From: Rhea pennata
Lineage: Eukaryota; Chordata; Aves; Rheiformes; Rheidae
DNA length: 64,000 nt
Direction: 5' to 3'
NCBI RefSeq assembly: GCF_028389875.1
Contig: NC_084675.1
Location: 22,654,412 to 22,718,411 of the forward strand
Shown piece after piece: positions 1 through 11,424 of this stretch. Each line of letters starts with the position of its first letter. The first letter of the stretch is position 1. Both the position numbers and the translations under genes were made by a program. The notes under the pieces are model-generated. The model did no database searches and was not told where the DNA came from. It saw nothing but the letters and a program-made list of their open reading frames with translations.

Positions 1-2465
1 TCTCTTTGGAGTGCCACAGGTGAACTGGAAGCTAGTTTCATAAAGCTGCGTGGACAGTAGAGACTTCCTATGACACCTGAATTTTGAAGAGTCCGTGTAG
101 CACTGCAAAGGTGATGTCCCCTCAGGTGAGCGTTAGGTGCTGCTGTGGCCAGACGCTGACCATTGCAGGGAGTGTAATCACCCTGCTAAAAGCTCTGTTA
201 TGAAAGCAGCATCCCTGGTGGAAGAGAGCACCAGAAGGAGAACTGAGGCGGAAAAGAGGGGGATGCGATGGAGGTGGGTTTCAGCTTGGGCACAGCGGTG
301 GAGAGCGGAGGCTGCCAGCCCCCAAGGGAGCACAGCAGCCTGGGCAACAAGTGGGCTCTGAGTTTGTGTTCTGCTTTTTCCGTTTTCCTTTGGTTCAAAT
401 TTTGTAAAGTGACCCTTTCTTTTAGAGTAAATCTCTTCTAAGCTGCCTGGCGTAGGAGTGATCAGCTCTGGGAAGCCCAAGGCACGGTGTGTCCCGAGTT
501 AAAGCGAACAGGCCCAGCCGGGGATGGAGGCAGACCCTTTGCCTGGCTGCACTGCTGGCCAGACTCGGGAATGCAGGCGTCAGAGTGCACTTACCATCTG
601 CAAGGGTCGCTAAACACCTGAATTTGGGGAGAGCATGTCGCTGCATCGAAGAGAGCTTTTACTTGGCGTAGTCATGTTTGTAACTGCTTTCCATGGGGAG
701 GAGTTGGATCCATGTTGCTTAGCCCTGCAGGCCGCTCCTGAAGTGTGACTGTCCCCATCCGAGAGAAGTGAGTGGCAGAGGGGTGCTCACCGGTGCTTGG
801 GTGACACTGTGAGTCCCCCAGCAGAGCAGAGAGGACCTTTGGGACAAAAAGAGCTGCTCATCTCTGAAAGATGCTTGCAGTCCTTGGGGAGTAGGTGGCA
901 GTGGGGAGGCTGTCCCCTGGGCCCCCCAAAAAGGTCCTCAGGTCTCAACATGTCGTGGAGTATGCACGGTGCTTTTAGTGTGCTTGTTGCACCGCTTTCA
1001 CCCCAACCAGAGGTTTAGCGGGTTCGTTTTGGCTTAGCAGGCTCATGCCCTGGGATGCCGGGGTCCAGGATCCTGGACTGTCCTCGTTCCTCAGTTTTTC
1101 GACTTGCATCTGGAGCAGGTTGGGCGAGAGCTGCTCTGGCGAGAGTCTAGAGCTCTGCAGCGAGCGTGGGAACTCCTGCAGCCCCAGCAGCACTGATTTA
1201 CTCTGCTCAGGCCTTTGCTGGGAGCTGCTTTTTCAGGCTGCCAATCTCTGTGTCATCTCTTGTGTTTGAGCTTTCCAGCCAGCAGTGAAATAAGGTCTGT
1301 CAGCGAGACCGCAGTGGGGGAGCGGGCTCGGTGTGTGGACACAGTGGAAGTGTGTATCATTAAAGAGAGAATGGAGATTGACGTATAGGTTAAAGCTAAG
1401 GGTCCCCTGGTGCTGCTTTCAAGGCTCTGAAATTGCAGTGCGAGGTGCTGGGCCCCCCCTCGCCCACCGGTTGGCGAAGGCTCTATTAGCAGAATGTGAG
1501 TAATCATCTTAAGTAGCTATCAAAGTGCAACAGCTTGTTAAGCGTTTAGCCAGGTTGTGCTGACATGACCCCTCTCCTCAATCTTCCCCGACGCGGCGCG
1601 GGCGCCTAATTACGGCATCACACCTGCCACACGCCTCCCCCCGCCGCCCCCGAGCCCGCGGAAGGGACAGGTCGGATTCGATGCGTTGTTAGACCAGGCG
1701 CTTTCTCCCGACACGTCCCCCGCCCATCCTCGTCGACGGCCGCGGGGAGCGCGGACGGCCCCGTTCCGAGCGGGAACGTTCACCACCAGCACCCCCAGCG
1801 CGGGGTGGCCGTAGGGGGCTCGCGGGTCTCGCTGTGGTCAGCGCGCACACGCGCACTCCTGCACGCAGCCCCGTACAGCCGCTGCAGGGGCGCGTCTGCC
1901 GGGAAGGAGGGAAGCGGCCTTTGCTGGCTCCTGGGGACACGTGTCTCGTTGCCGTCCCTGGCCAGCGGCTGGGAGGAAGAGCAGGTTTGGGAATACGCGC
2001 TGGAGGCTGAGCAGCCCCATGAGTGGGGACATCGAGGAGGAGCCGCATCCGGAGAAAGGGGCTAAATCGAGCCTGGGTCTTTGCCACGCACGAGGAAGGG
2101 GCTGAGCTGGGAGCCCCGGTACCGTGTGGTCCGTGGGGAGGGCGCGCTGCGGAAGGGACCTGCCTGCAGTCATCGCTCCCGTGCTCCTCGCTCTCATATT
2201 GAGTGCGTATCCTTATTCTTCCCCCAGGAAGAGCAGCGGCTGCTCCCTCTGCGTGTCCCTGGGAGCAAGCTGCGGCGGGGGGAGGAGGAAGGCTGATGCC
2301 CCATCCCCGGGGTCTCTGCCGAGATGCTGTCGGCCGTTGCGCTGGGCATGGTTCCCTGCACGCGCCGGCGCGGGGAGCCGGGCTCGGGGCCTGCCTGGGG
2401 CGTTGCCTGAGCCCCGCGTCTGCACCGCCGGAGACGGTCTCTGATGGAGCCTGCTTTGCTTTCAG
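1..2465 (+). other. ACSF3: ACSF3 intron (left part outside window)
   Basis: No exon of ACSF3 or any other gene was recognised here. The stretch ends in a polypyrimidine-rich acceptor (cag at 2463-2465) leading into a clear ACSF3 exon. It is mixed in composition, with a CpG-rich patch at about 1,580-1,830. Upstream ACSF3 exons must lie left of the window. Confidence 0.75.
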
Positions 2466-2600
2466 GAGACACGGCAGCCTACAAAGATGGCGTTTACTGG
2501 ATCAAGGGCCGCACCTCCGTAGACATCATCAAAAACGGCGGGTTTAAAATCAGCGCTCTGGAGGTGGAGCGTCATCTGCTAGCGCACCCTCACATAGCAG
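2466..2600 (+). CDS. ACSF3: ACSF3 exon, A8 hinge motif
   Basis: Acceptor cag at 2463-2465, donor gt at 2601. It reads from [12 protein letters not shown] through [12 protein letters not shown] to HLLAHPHIA. This segment covers the hinge (A8 motif) between the N- and C-terminal subdomains of ANL-family adenylating enzymes. The exon begins at codon position 2 and ends with one base of an Asp codon. Confidence 0.95.
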
Positions 2601-5600
2601 GTACGGTGCTCCGCGCCAAGCCCCCTCGTCTCCGCCGCCGTCACCCCGGGGGCTCGGGGCAAAGAGCTGCCCGTTGCGGCGGCAGCGGGGCAGGCAGGGG
2701 CCGCGCGAGCCTCCCCAGCACGGCTGCCACCTTCCCTGAGCAGGCACCCAGCTCGGGGTACCGGGGCCGCTGCTCGTAACCACAACCCCCCGAGCTTTCC
2801 ACAAGCTGCCCGCGGTGACGCGCTGCTCCGGCCGGGAGCACGCTGCCGTGTCACCGTGCCGTGGTCCCCGCGTGTGCCCTGGTGAGCAGGGAAGGTGGGT
2901 GGGAGCCCGGCTCGAGTGACAGCCCTGGCTCAGAGGACGCGGATGTGAGGCTGCCTGGGGTTTCTTGCCTTGAGGCTGTTCTGCAGCCTTTCCGTTAGCA
3001 AGGCTGGGTCTGCGTGAAGAGCAGACTGCATTCAAAGCCCACCGTTCGTTGTCTCTCGCGGCTGAAGCCAGGAAGCTTGCAGCTGGGTGCCGAGTCAGCA
3101 GCAGCGCTCGTCTGATTTTAGAAATGAGACTCTAATTAAATCTGTCCTGACCTTGTCTGTGACCCTGTTCGAGGGGCTGAAAGCCGTGCCCCTGGCTCGG
3201 CACAATTCTGTATTCTTCACTAGCCTCCCAGCTGACTCTAAATCACTCAAGCCGTGGGGCTTCCTGCCTTTTCCGTGGTGAAAAGCTCTGCTCTTGGAGA
3301 TTGTGTCGGCACAAAAGTCCCTGATATATTCAGCCCCAGATTGCTGTTCTTACTGACATCCTATACTATCTTCCTCCACGCCCTCTTCTTCCCTGCGCAC
3401 AGGCACCGCTGCCCACCTAGCAGTGGTGCCAAGCCATCTCTTACACCCACCCTCTGATCACCAGAGACTAATCGAGTTTCTCGGGCCGAATGTTCTGCTC
3501 TCTCTACAGATGTGGCCGTGATTGGGCCCCCAGACATAGTCTGGGGCCAGCGGGTCAGTGCAGTCGTGCAGCTGCGCAAGGGGGAGATGCTGTCTCTGAA
3601 GGACCTGAAGGACTGGGCCAGGTAAGACTCCATCGGGTGCTGCAGGGTGAGTAGTATTACATGCCAGGCTGGTGTGAATGGCAGGTTTAAGGCCTGTAGC
3701 ATCCTCATGTGGGGACTTGGTTACAGGAGGGATAAAGGGGTGGCTGGTGGTGAGCATCTGGCTGGAAGCCGCACGTCATGCCTCAGGCTCTAGGGATGAA
3801 GAACACAGGTCCTACCAGGCAGTGGCCAAGCACACGAGATAATGGAAATGAATGGGCCTCTCACCCCAGAAGTGCCTTTGACAAATGACCTGTTTGGTGC
3901 ACAGAAGCGTCTCTTACTCCGCAGCAGTAGGAATAGTGCTCCCTGTAGCCAGAAGGTGCTTTGCGGTGAATCAGTGGAGCTGTCATCAGCCCAGAGCTCA
4001 CCCACTTACAGAAAACACAGCACAGCAGAGAGCAAGCATTAAGACAGGATGCAAGAAGGGAAGCTTCATGTTTTCTCAGCTCTTTCCCAGTATTGCTGCA
4101 GGCTTTGCTTGCTTCCCTTCCTACCCAGTGGAAAGCCAACTCAGGCCAGTCCCCAGTTAATCCCAGAGACCTCTCCATGGGGTGTGGAGCACAGAAAGAC
4201 ACCAAAACTTGTGGGCCTTGCATGGAGGCATCACAGTACCTACTGGCATGTGCCATCCTGGAGGGCATGGACAAATCAGAAGCTCGCTGCTCTGCAGCAT
4301 TTTCAGCATGAAAGCCTGTGTCTCACTGTTCACGTCGGCCAAAGGAGAGGCCAGCACTGGCGTTGTGGGCATTAGCTGCAGGAGGAGAACATAAGCAAGC
4401 CAGAGCCAGGGCTGGGAGACAGGAAGAAAAGTCATTGGGTTTATTGCTAATATTCCCTTAGCAAAATTTGTAATAGTAGGTTCTTCCTTTTCCTGGCAAC
4501 TCCCTCCTTCAGGCTGTGGATATTTTTGGCAAGGCTGGCGCTGTTTCATGAGCAGTAGGAGCACTTGTTTCATCAGGGGCTGCACAGCCAGCCAATTAAA
4601 GATTTCCCCTGGATTTGCAAAAATCACAGTTGGGGAACTGCAATTTAGCGAGTGCAAGGAAGATGCTAGTTGGCCGGCTGCTGCTCTGATTAAACAGTTA
4701 CTTAGTGAGAAGAGAGAATCAAACAAAGAAACCAAGCCCACGCTGGTCGCTGCTTGGGCAGAGTGGCCAAGACCATGCCTTGCCATCACTCCTGCTGGCA
4801 CCTCTGCTTCCTGTGCGCATGTGTTAACCCTCTGACCACCAGTCCTCTGGGACTCCTGCTTCTTCCAGGGCAGCCCACAGCAGTGAACAGCCTTGGTTTC
4901 TTTGTGTTGATGCCTCCTTGCAGTCTCTCTCTGAGACTCTCTTGCTTGTTTGGGCTCAGCATGTTGCAGTAGGTACAGATCCCCACCAGGTTGGCTGGTA
5001 CTCTGGTCTTCTTCATCTAGGACCCTCCCTGAGCCCCAGTGTAGGGCCAAAGCAGTGGAGAGTGAGGAAGGAGAGATCTTGAACGTGCCGTGCATTGGCT
5101 GCTCATTCCTGAGGCAGGGATATTGGCGTCTCCAGCAGGTCCCTTCACCCTTGCTCCAGTATGTCATGACCCTTATTAACTCCTGCACAAATGGTAGACC
5201 AGAAGGGCCAGCATGGCCCACAGAGAGCAGTCACTGCCCCTGGTGGCAGAGCCTGCAGGGAGGCACTGCTACACGTGGCTGCTCTTTACCAAGTCACCTG
5301 GCTGTTGCTGGTGACAGGTTGGCCCTGGCAGGGAGCTGTGCTTGGCCCCTCCGTGCACAACTTCCCCTCTCTTGCCGGGCTGTCCAAGTGCTCCTGGGAT
5401 GGCACAGCAGAGCCAACAGCACCTTGGCTACTCCTGCTTTTTCTTGTCTGATCCAATGCTGCCCTTCAATTCTGCCAGTTCCTGGGGGAGCAGGGGCCCT
5501 CGGAGCTCTGCTCCAGCACCACTCTTCCCATGCTGTTCCCAGCCCTCTGCAGGCCAGCCATGATGCTGTTTTGCCTGGGCAGAGCAAGGGTAGGAGCCCT

Positions 5601-7744
5601 TTAAGCAGAAGCCAGTTGAGATGCAGGAGGAGACAGTCAGCCGCTGTCTAAGGTCTTCAAAGGAGAGTGGTGTCCTTTGCCCGTGTGCTGCCACAGTGCT
5701 GTCTCCAGGCACCACACTGGCTTTTCCCCTCCATCTCTGTCTCTCCCTCTCGCCCTGTCTCTCCCCTTTATTTTATATGTCACTTACATTTGTTTGGCCC
5801 TTTTCTCGCACTCACTGGCAGGAGACACATGTCCCTCTTCAGAGTGATTCATTTTGCAGCTTTCGCCTCCAATCTTGCTTCCCGGTGACAGGCGCCATCC
5901 TGAGTTAGAGCCATCCATATGGCGGGGGGTGTCGGTAGCGGGCTCGCGGGGAGGAGGGCCAGGGCGACGGTTGAAGGGCTCGGCAGACTTGGCATCTCAC
6001 ATTAGGATCAGTGCCAGGACGCTGCCTGCCAGAGCTGGGCATGGCCCCAGGTTGGTGACACACAGGCAGCAGAAGGCAGGAGAGCCTCCCCCTGCACACA
6101 CGTGCTTCTCAAAGGGCACGGGGACTTTGTGAGCTTGCTCCGCGCTCGGACTCGCTCCCGCCAAGGAAAGAGGCCCCGGCGGGCCTGAACGTGAGCACGG
6201 GGCTGAGGTGTGCCGTCGCACACGAGGAGACACGGCCCGCCGTCAGCGCACGTGGGGAGGGGGCCCACCTGCGATCCCGGGCCCCTGGGGCTGGGACTGG
6301 GGAGTGTGCACAGGGTTGGGCTTCCTTAGCGCTGTGTTTGCCCCTGCCATTTCTGACGCGGAGGATGGATGGGTCTCCGTTAGCAGCTCCTGCTCACTTG
6401 CTGAAGGCTCTCTGTGCCCTCTCCTGATGGTGCAGATCGGTATTTTGGGGTGGTGGCAGGATGTGTTGTGCTCAGCCGAGTGCCCTGGCTTTGGTGTGGC
6501 CTGGGGCTGGTAACAAGGTCTATCAATCAGCAGTCCCCAGTGAAACAGATCCAAGGTCCAAACAGAGTCCAGTCAGGAGCAAAAGGAGATGGGGCCAGAG
6601 ACAGGCAACAGTGTGAGTCCAAAGTCCATCCAGGAGCCAAGGCCAAGACAGGGCCGGAGACAAGCTATGATGCACATCTGTGGGCTCTATCCAGGAGACA
6701 AGCTTGGGGCTGAGGTTGTGCCAGGAGACAGGATGGGGATTGCACACCTGTGCCATAGCTCAGGCTGGGGCCGAGCTGCTGTGGGGCTCCTGGGCCAATG
6801 GGCAGGGTGTGGCTGAGGGCCCAGGTGGGGCTGGTCAGGGCCCTTAGGTCCCCTCAAGGCTTGTGACAGCTGACACCACAGACACATCACTCTCCAAATC
6901 ATCTTCAGGCATCTGCTTACAAGCCCCATGTATGTCAGTGCAGCAGAGGTGGAACAGGCACCTACCTGCAACACCTTCCTTGTGCCCCTCAGCAGAGGTG
7001 AGATGACCCCCTTCGCCGCCCCGTGACGGAATCAGCTCAGGGCACAGCGGGCGGCTCCTTCCCCCTGCGCAGCACAGACCTTTTTGTTGCTGCTCTCCCT
7101 AGAGCTGCATTGAGTCCTCAGGAGAGAGTCAGGCTACGGTCTGTGGTCAATCAGAGCTGCTCATGCTGCAGCCCCCTTTGGCTGTCTCCTCCAAGCGAGG
7201 GTGCGGGCTCGTCCACCACCCCACGCACAGCTCAGGCTGAGCACGGCGGGTGCCGTGCAGACACCAGGGACACTCGTTCTCCGTGCAAGCAGGGGGGCGG
7301 GAGCCACATTGGTCCCCACGGACAGCAGTGCTAAGGGCTGTCACTGCCGCAGGCGTCCGTGCGGACTCGCGCTCTGCTGGGAGAGTGGGTGGCCAGTGTC
7401 TGGTCCCGAATGGTGCTGTCTGGTAAAGCCGCGGCTGGGGTTCCTCAGCTGTGTGCTGTGACTAGCTGCAGAATGCAAGTCTGCTGCCAGGACTGAGCAA
7501 ATCTGCCCCGCACCCGGGAGAGCTTGCAGCGTTTGAGAGCTCCTGGGAGACTTTCTGAGAGGACAGAGGGCCTGGAAGCACAGGTTTCTATCATCAGCTT
7601 TAACGGACTGTGTTTCTGTGCTGCAGAGAGACCATGGCACCTTACAGCATCCCCACAGAACTGATCGTGGTAGAGGAGATCCCACGCAATCAGATGGGAA
7701 AAGTCAACAAGAAGGATCTTCTGCGGCGCTTTTACCCAACCTAG
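2466..7744 (+). CDS. ACSF3: ACSF3, malonyl-CoA/methylmalonyl-CoA synthetase, C-terminal part (3 exons)
   Basis: Coding exons are 2466-2600, 3510-3621 and 7627-7744, with canonical GT-AG junctions and matching phases. Joined, they encode about 120 C-terminal residues of the acyl-CoA synthetase family 3 protein. Visible motifs are the core A8 region (GRTSVDIIK, then SALEVE), WGQRV, and the A10 region ([10 protein letters not shown]), which carries the catalytic lysine; the protein ends FYPT-stop. The family enzyme works in mitochondria. It adenylates malonate or methylmalonate and transfers it to CoA, feeding mitochondrial fatty-acid synthesis and clearing malonate. The N-terminal domain, targeting peptide and start codon are outside the window. 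Identity rests on the near-complete match of this tail to vertebrate ACSF3. Confidence 0.95.
2601..3509 (+). other. ACSF3: ACSF3 intron
   Basis: Intron of 909 bp between two recognised exons. Nothing else is supported inside it. Confidence 0.85.
3510..3621 (+). CDS. ACSF3: ACSF3 penultimate exon
   Basis: Acceptor cag at 3507-3509, donor gtaaga at 3622. It encodes [15 protein letters not shown] through LKDLKDWAR, part of the small C-terminal domain of the synthetase. Phases match both neighbours: it completes Asp at its left end and leaves AG of an Arg codon at its right end. Confidence 0.95.
3622..7626 (+). other. ACSF3: ACSF3 last intron (4.0 kb)
   Basis: Large final intron. It contains an unusually long antisense open frame (4157-5221) and another long sense frame (4950-5651). 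Neither shows a recognisable domain. No repeat family was identified with confidence. Confidence 0.8.
7627..7744 (+). CDS. ACSF3: ACSF3 last coding exon with catalytic lysine
   Basis: Acceptor ctgcag ends at 7626. The exon encodes [17 protein letters not shown], then [15 protein letters not shown], and stops with TAG at 7742-7744. The QMGK lysine is the conserved A10 catalytic lysine of acyl-CoA synthetases. Confidence 0.95.
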
Positions 7745-7915
7745 TGCACGGCCAGGCCAAGGAGCCCTGGGGTCCTACACTGCATCTATTTCCAGAGTTT
7801 CTGAAATGATGCTGTCTAGGTACCAGCAGTGATGAGCAGTGGCACTTCTGGGCTCATTGCAATGGTCACAGTCTTGTCCATGAAATAAAGTCCAATAAAA
7901 GCAGGATTCATCCCA
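7745..7915 (+). terminator. ACSF3: ACSF3 3'UTR and poly(A) signals
   Basis: Two AATAAA hexamers lie at 7884-7889 and 7894-7899, about 140-155 bases after the stop. Cleavage is expected near 7910-7925. The 3'UTR is therefore short, about 170 bases; the exact end is inferred. Confidence 0.8.
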
Positions 7916-7924
7916 TGTAGCCTT

Positions 7925-9780
7925 CCTTTTGGCTGACCTGACCATGGAGCTGCAGGTTCACCTTCCTTGCATGGCAGCACGTAACCCTGTGAAGGGAGGC
8001 AGCTGAAAGCGTCCAGGGCTGCCCTGCTCCAGAGGTGTGTAAGGAGGAGGCAGCCGGTGCCCAGCTCGGCCATCCCGTGAGAGGTGATCTGTCCCCGCTG
8101 GCTGCCCTGGCTACCAGCCGCTGCTGTGGCAGATCTCGCCTGTGCCAAAGCGCACACAGGCGAGCGCAGGGTTCATCTCTCCTCGAGCTGCAGCTGCGTG
8201 ATGACCCCCTCTGCATCCCTTGAGCTGCTGCGTGCAGCCTGGCACCGGGGCACCTGGGCCCAGGGTGCAGGTGGACCCCGCTGGTCCCCGGTGAGTTCAG
8301 TGACACATGGAGGGGGGCTAGGGTGATACTGGCCTGTCAGACCCAGTCTGCTGGGTGGGAAAGTTCATGCAGGAACCCCTGGCTCTTCCGCCTTGTCTCC
8401 ATCTGGCTCTCTGGATGATCATCTCCGTTCCTGTTCATAGCTCCCTGCCTCAGGCCGCGTGCAACTCATCCCGTTTCATCCCCAGATGAAATTACTCTTT
8501 CAGTTAAACTCCTGTCTGCAGCCAGCTGCAGTGATGCCTGCTGGGTTTGCCTCCCTTTCTGCCCTTTCCCACGGACTTGTTGCCTTTCCCCATAGCCTGG
8601 TCTATAGAGAGGGAGAGCCAGGGAGAGCAGGGGGTCCCCGCTGCAGATCGGTATCTGTCCGTCCCCACGCGCCTCCGAACGCCGCTGCCTGTTGCCCTGC
8701 AGCCGTGAAGAAGCAGTAATCAGATGAGCACAGAGAGGAGCCGCCGAGGTGCTCCTGCCAGGCCGGAGCGAGCGGAGGCACTGGGCGCAGGCGAGGCGCC
8801 CGCGGCCGGCCTTGGCGAGTGCCCTGAAAGGGGAGCACCCACGGGTGGGCTCGGAGGGAGCCCGGCGGCAGCTAGAGCCCCGCGGCCCTTTCTGTGCAGG
8901 CCCGATAAACTGGAGCCTTCGTGTGTGCGGGCAGTGAATAGCACACGTGCACTGGCACACGCGCACGCACGCCGCGCTGGGGGGGGAAAGCTGCTGCCGC
9001 GGGGCCGAGCCGCCCCAGCCGTGGGGCGAGCGCTCCCTCGGCTGCGATGCCCGTCCCGGAAAGGCGGCGGAGAGCGGGAAGGGGCAGGGGTGCGTGCCAG
9101 GGCGCCTCGCGGTCCAGGGGCTTCGGCGTTACAGGGCCGCAGTTCAGCATTGCGGTGGCGTGGCGCGAACCCCGGCGGGCAGGAAGGGCAGGCACCCGGG
9201 CGGGCGCTGGAGACGGGCTCAGCGGGCGCTGATGCAAATGGCACTGCGTGCGCGTGCGTGTGCGTGCAGGCGTGCGCCCGCCTCCGAAGGCATTGATTCC
9301 CCGGAGGACAGGCGGTATTGATAACCCCCCGCCTTCGTAAATGGATTTGTGGCCCTGATTGACTTCGCACATGCCCTGCCGACCACGCTGCACCCGGAGG
9401 CGAGGGATCGCCAGCACCGTGGGGCGCCCGGCGCCAGGGACGGCCACGCCGCCGGCCCGGGGCTGCGGCAGAGCCTGCCGAGGGCCCAGCGCTGCCGGGG
9501 GCCGAGCAGGGCGTGCTGGACACAGGAAGCCAAAAGCAATTCCTCCTCCGCCTTCGCGAGGGTCAGCGGAGCCCAGAACACCCGTGGGGATGGCTGAGGC
9601 CACTGAGGGAGCATCCCGCAGCCGCCGGGGCTGCACGACGGGGACGGGGATGGGGATGGGAAGAAGCACCGCAGCCGCGCGGGATGGACGTGCCAGCCCG
9701 GCGCCCAACGGCCCCGCCACGGCGTGCGGAGCCGAGTGCCGGCAGCTCTGCCCGGGCTGCGGGAGGGACAGAGCGGAGCC
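7925..9780. other. Intergenic, CpG-rich block
   Basis: No gene recognised between ACSF3 and CDH15. From about 8,640 to 9,780 the sequence is very GC- and CpG-rich, with open frames in all directions as expected from composition. A small less GC-rich patch at 9285-9370 contains GATA-type sites and a PBX/MEIS-like TGATTGAC at 9356-9363. Confidence 0.6.
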
Positions 9781-10090
9781 TTTGTTAAAACACCAACGAT
9801 GCAGTAAATTTTTTAACTTACCAAATAGATCAATATCAAATTATCATGTCTCACATTCATAACTCTTAAGCAAGCAACAATGGAGAGAGACAAGGTCACT
9901 GGAGAATAAATAGCAGCAAAAGCTCTTAATGATCTATCATTCTCGACAACCCCAGGCACCCAGCACCAGCCTGGTGACAAGATCATTAATAAAACTCTGC
10001 AGGAACGCTATCGATTGCTTTGATGGATGATCACAGGTAGCAAATATTGTAAAACACCTGGTTGTCACACACTAAAATGAGTAGTTTGAC
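9781..10090. promoter_or_regulatory. AT-rich candidate enhancer upstream of CDH15
   Basis: A roughly 300-base AT-rich island sits abruptly inside very GC-rich DNA and has no sustained open frame. Visible motifs: SOX-like AACAATGG at 9876-9883, nuclear-receptor half-site CAAGGTCA at 9891-9898, homeobox-type TTAATGATC near 9927 and ATCATTAAT at 9982-9990, CUX/HNF6-like TATCGATT at 10009-10016, and PBX-HOX-like TGATGGAT at 10021-10028. This composition and density are typical of conserved non-coding enhancers. Function is inferred; the distance to the CDH15 start is about 3.4 kb. Confidence 0.4.
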
Positions 10091-10978
10091 TCGCACCTCG
10101 GTGCGAGGCCCCGGCGGCGGCTCCGCTGGGTTCTCTCCTCGGCGGTGGCTTCTGCAGGAGGGTGCCCGGTGGTGAAGCCTTTGGGTGCCGGCGACGGTGG
10201 GGGCAGCCCCAGCCCCGCGTGCAGCCCGGGCGCCGGGTGCGTCCCGCCGCATGGACCCCCGCTTCGGGGCGGCTGGGTCCCCTGGGCGTGGGGCCACTCT
10301 GGTGGCTGCCAGCCCCCGGCTCCCTCTCCAGGGCCTCACGGACCCGCTGGCTGGCGAGGGATTGCAACGGTCCTGGAGGCCGGTGCCGTCGCGGCGGGGC
10401 TGCAGGCGGAGCCCAGGGCCCCCCGCGAGCTCTGGCCGCGCTGAGCGGCGAACGCACCCGTTCGATTAGCCCGCGGTGGCTGCGGGCTGTTAAGCCATCA
10501 TCAACCTGCTCCCCGAAGGCTTGCCAGGCCCTTCCCCGGCGCCGCGCAATAAACCATTAAAACAGCAACTGCCCCGAGCAGCATCTTTAACGCGGCGGCC
10601 GTAACGGGGTCCCTGCAGCCGCGTGGTGCCGCCACCCGGCACGGCCATCCCGGCCCCGGGGCGGCTCGCCCCCGGCAGCTCGGTGCCACTGGAGCCGCCG
10701 AGCCGAGCGGTCGGGGCTGCGGGCACACCGACCGGCACGCGGTGCCCCTGCCCCGGTCTCGGCCCCGGCATGCCGCGACCTGCTCTCACGCTTCATAGCT
10801 CACATCAGCTTTTCTTGCCATATAAAACTCAAAGCGCCGGCGGCTTTGCGGCTGCTGCGCTGGCGTTCGGTGCTCACCACTCGGCTCGTGGTTTCCAGCT
10901 CTCTCCTGGCCCTGCATGTGGCCGGGATGGGGCAATTTCCAGACCTGCACTGAGGTCCCACTGCGGCTCCTGCAACAG
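10091..10978. other. Intergenic GC-rich sequence
   Basis: GC-rich sequence without recognisable gene or splice-consistent exon. Nothing further is supported. Confidence 0.55.
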
Positions 10979-11424
10979 CCAGGACAGGCTATACTCCATG
11001 TCCCGGGACAGGCTGTGCCCCATGTCCCAGGACAGGCTGTGCCCATGTCCCAGGACAGGCTGTGCCCCATGTCCTGGGACAGGTTGTGCCCGTGTCCCAG
11101 GACAGGCTGTGCCCCATGTCTCAGGACAGGCTGTGCCCCATGTCCAGGGACAGGCTGTGCCCCATGTCTCAGGACAGGCTGTGCCTGTGTCCCGGGACAG
11201 GCTGTGCCCCATGTCTCAGGACAGGCTGTGCCCCATGTCCAGGGACAGGCTGTGCCCCATGTCTCAGGACAGGCTGTGCCCATGTCCCGGGACAGGCTGT
11301 TCCCATGTCCCGGGACAGGTTGTTCCCATGTCCTGGGACAGGCTGTTCCCATGTCCTGGGACAGGCTGTGCCCCAGGTCCCGGGACAGGCTGTTCCTGTG
11401 TCCCAGGACAGGCTGTTCCGTGTC
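10979..11424. repeat. Minisatellite, 22-24 bp unit, 19 copies
   Basis: Tandem copies of a unit like GGACAGGCTGTGCCCCATGT with variable spacers (CCC, CTGG, CTCA, CCAG). Nineteen GACAGG cores can be counted between 10,982 and about 11,415. Middle copies (roughly 11,110-11,280) alternate tctcagg- and tccaggg-type spacers, so a 48-bp dimer was amplified secondarily. The array stays open in several frames on both strands, which explains the long repetitive frames seen there. It is not coding. Confidence 0.95.

Noticed and set aside
2444-2465. Extending the first ACSF3 exon leftwards to an in-frame ATG
   Set aside because: The pyrimidine tract and cag just before 2466 form a good acceptor, and the upstream codons do not resemble the family.
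10979-11424. CRISPR-like array
   Set aside because: Units are contiguous with only a few variable bases, not repeats with unique spacers, in a vertebrate genome.
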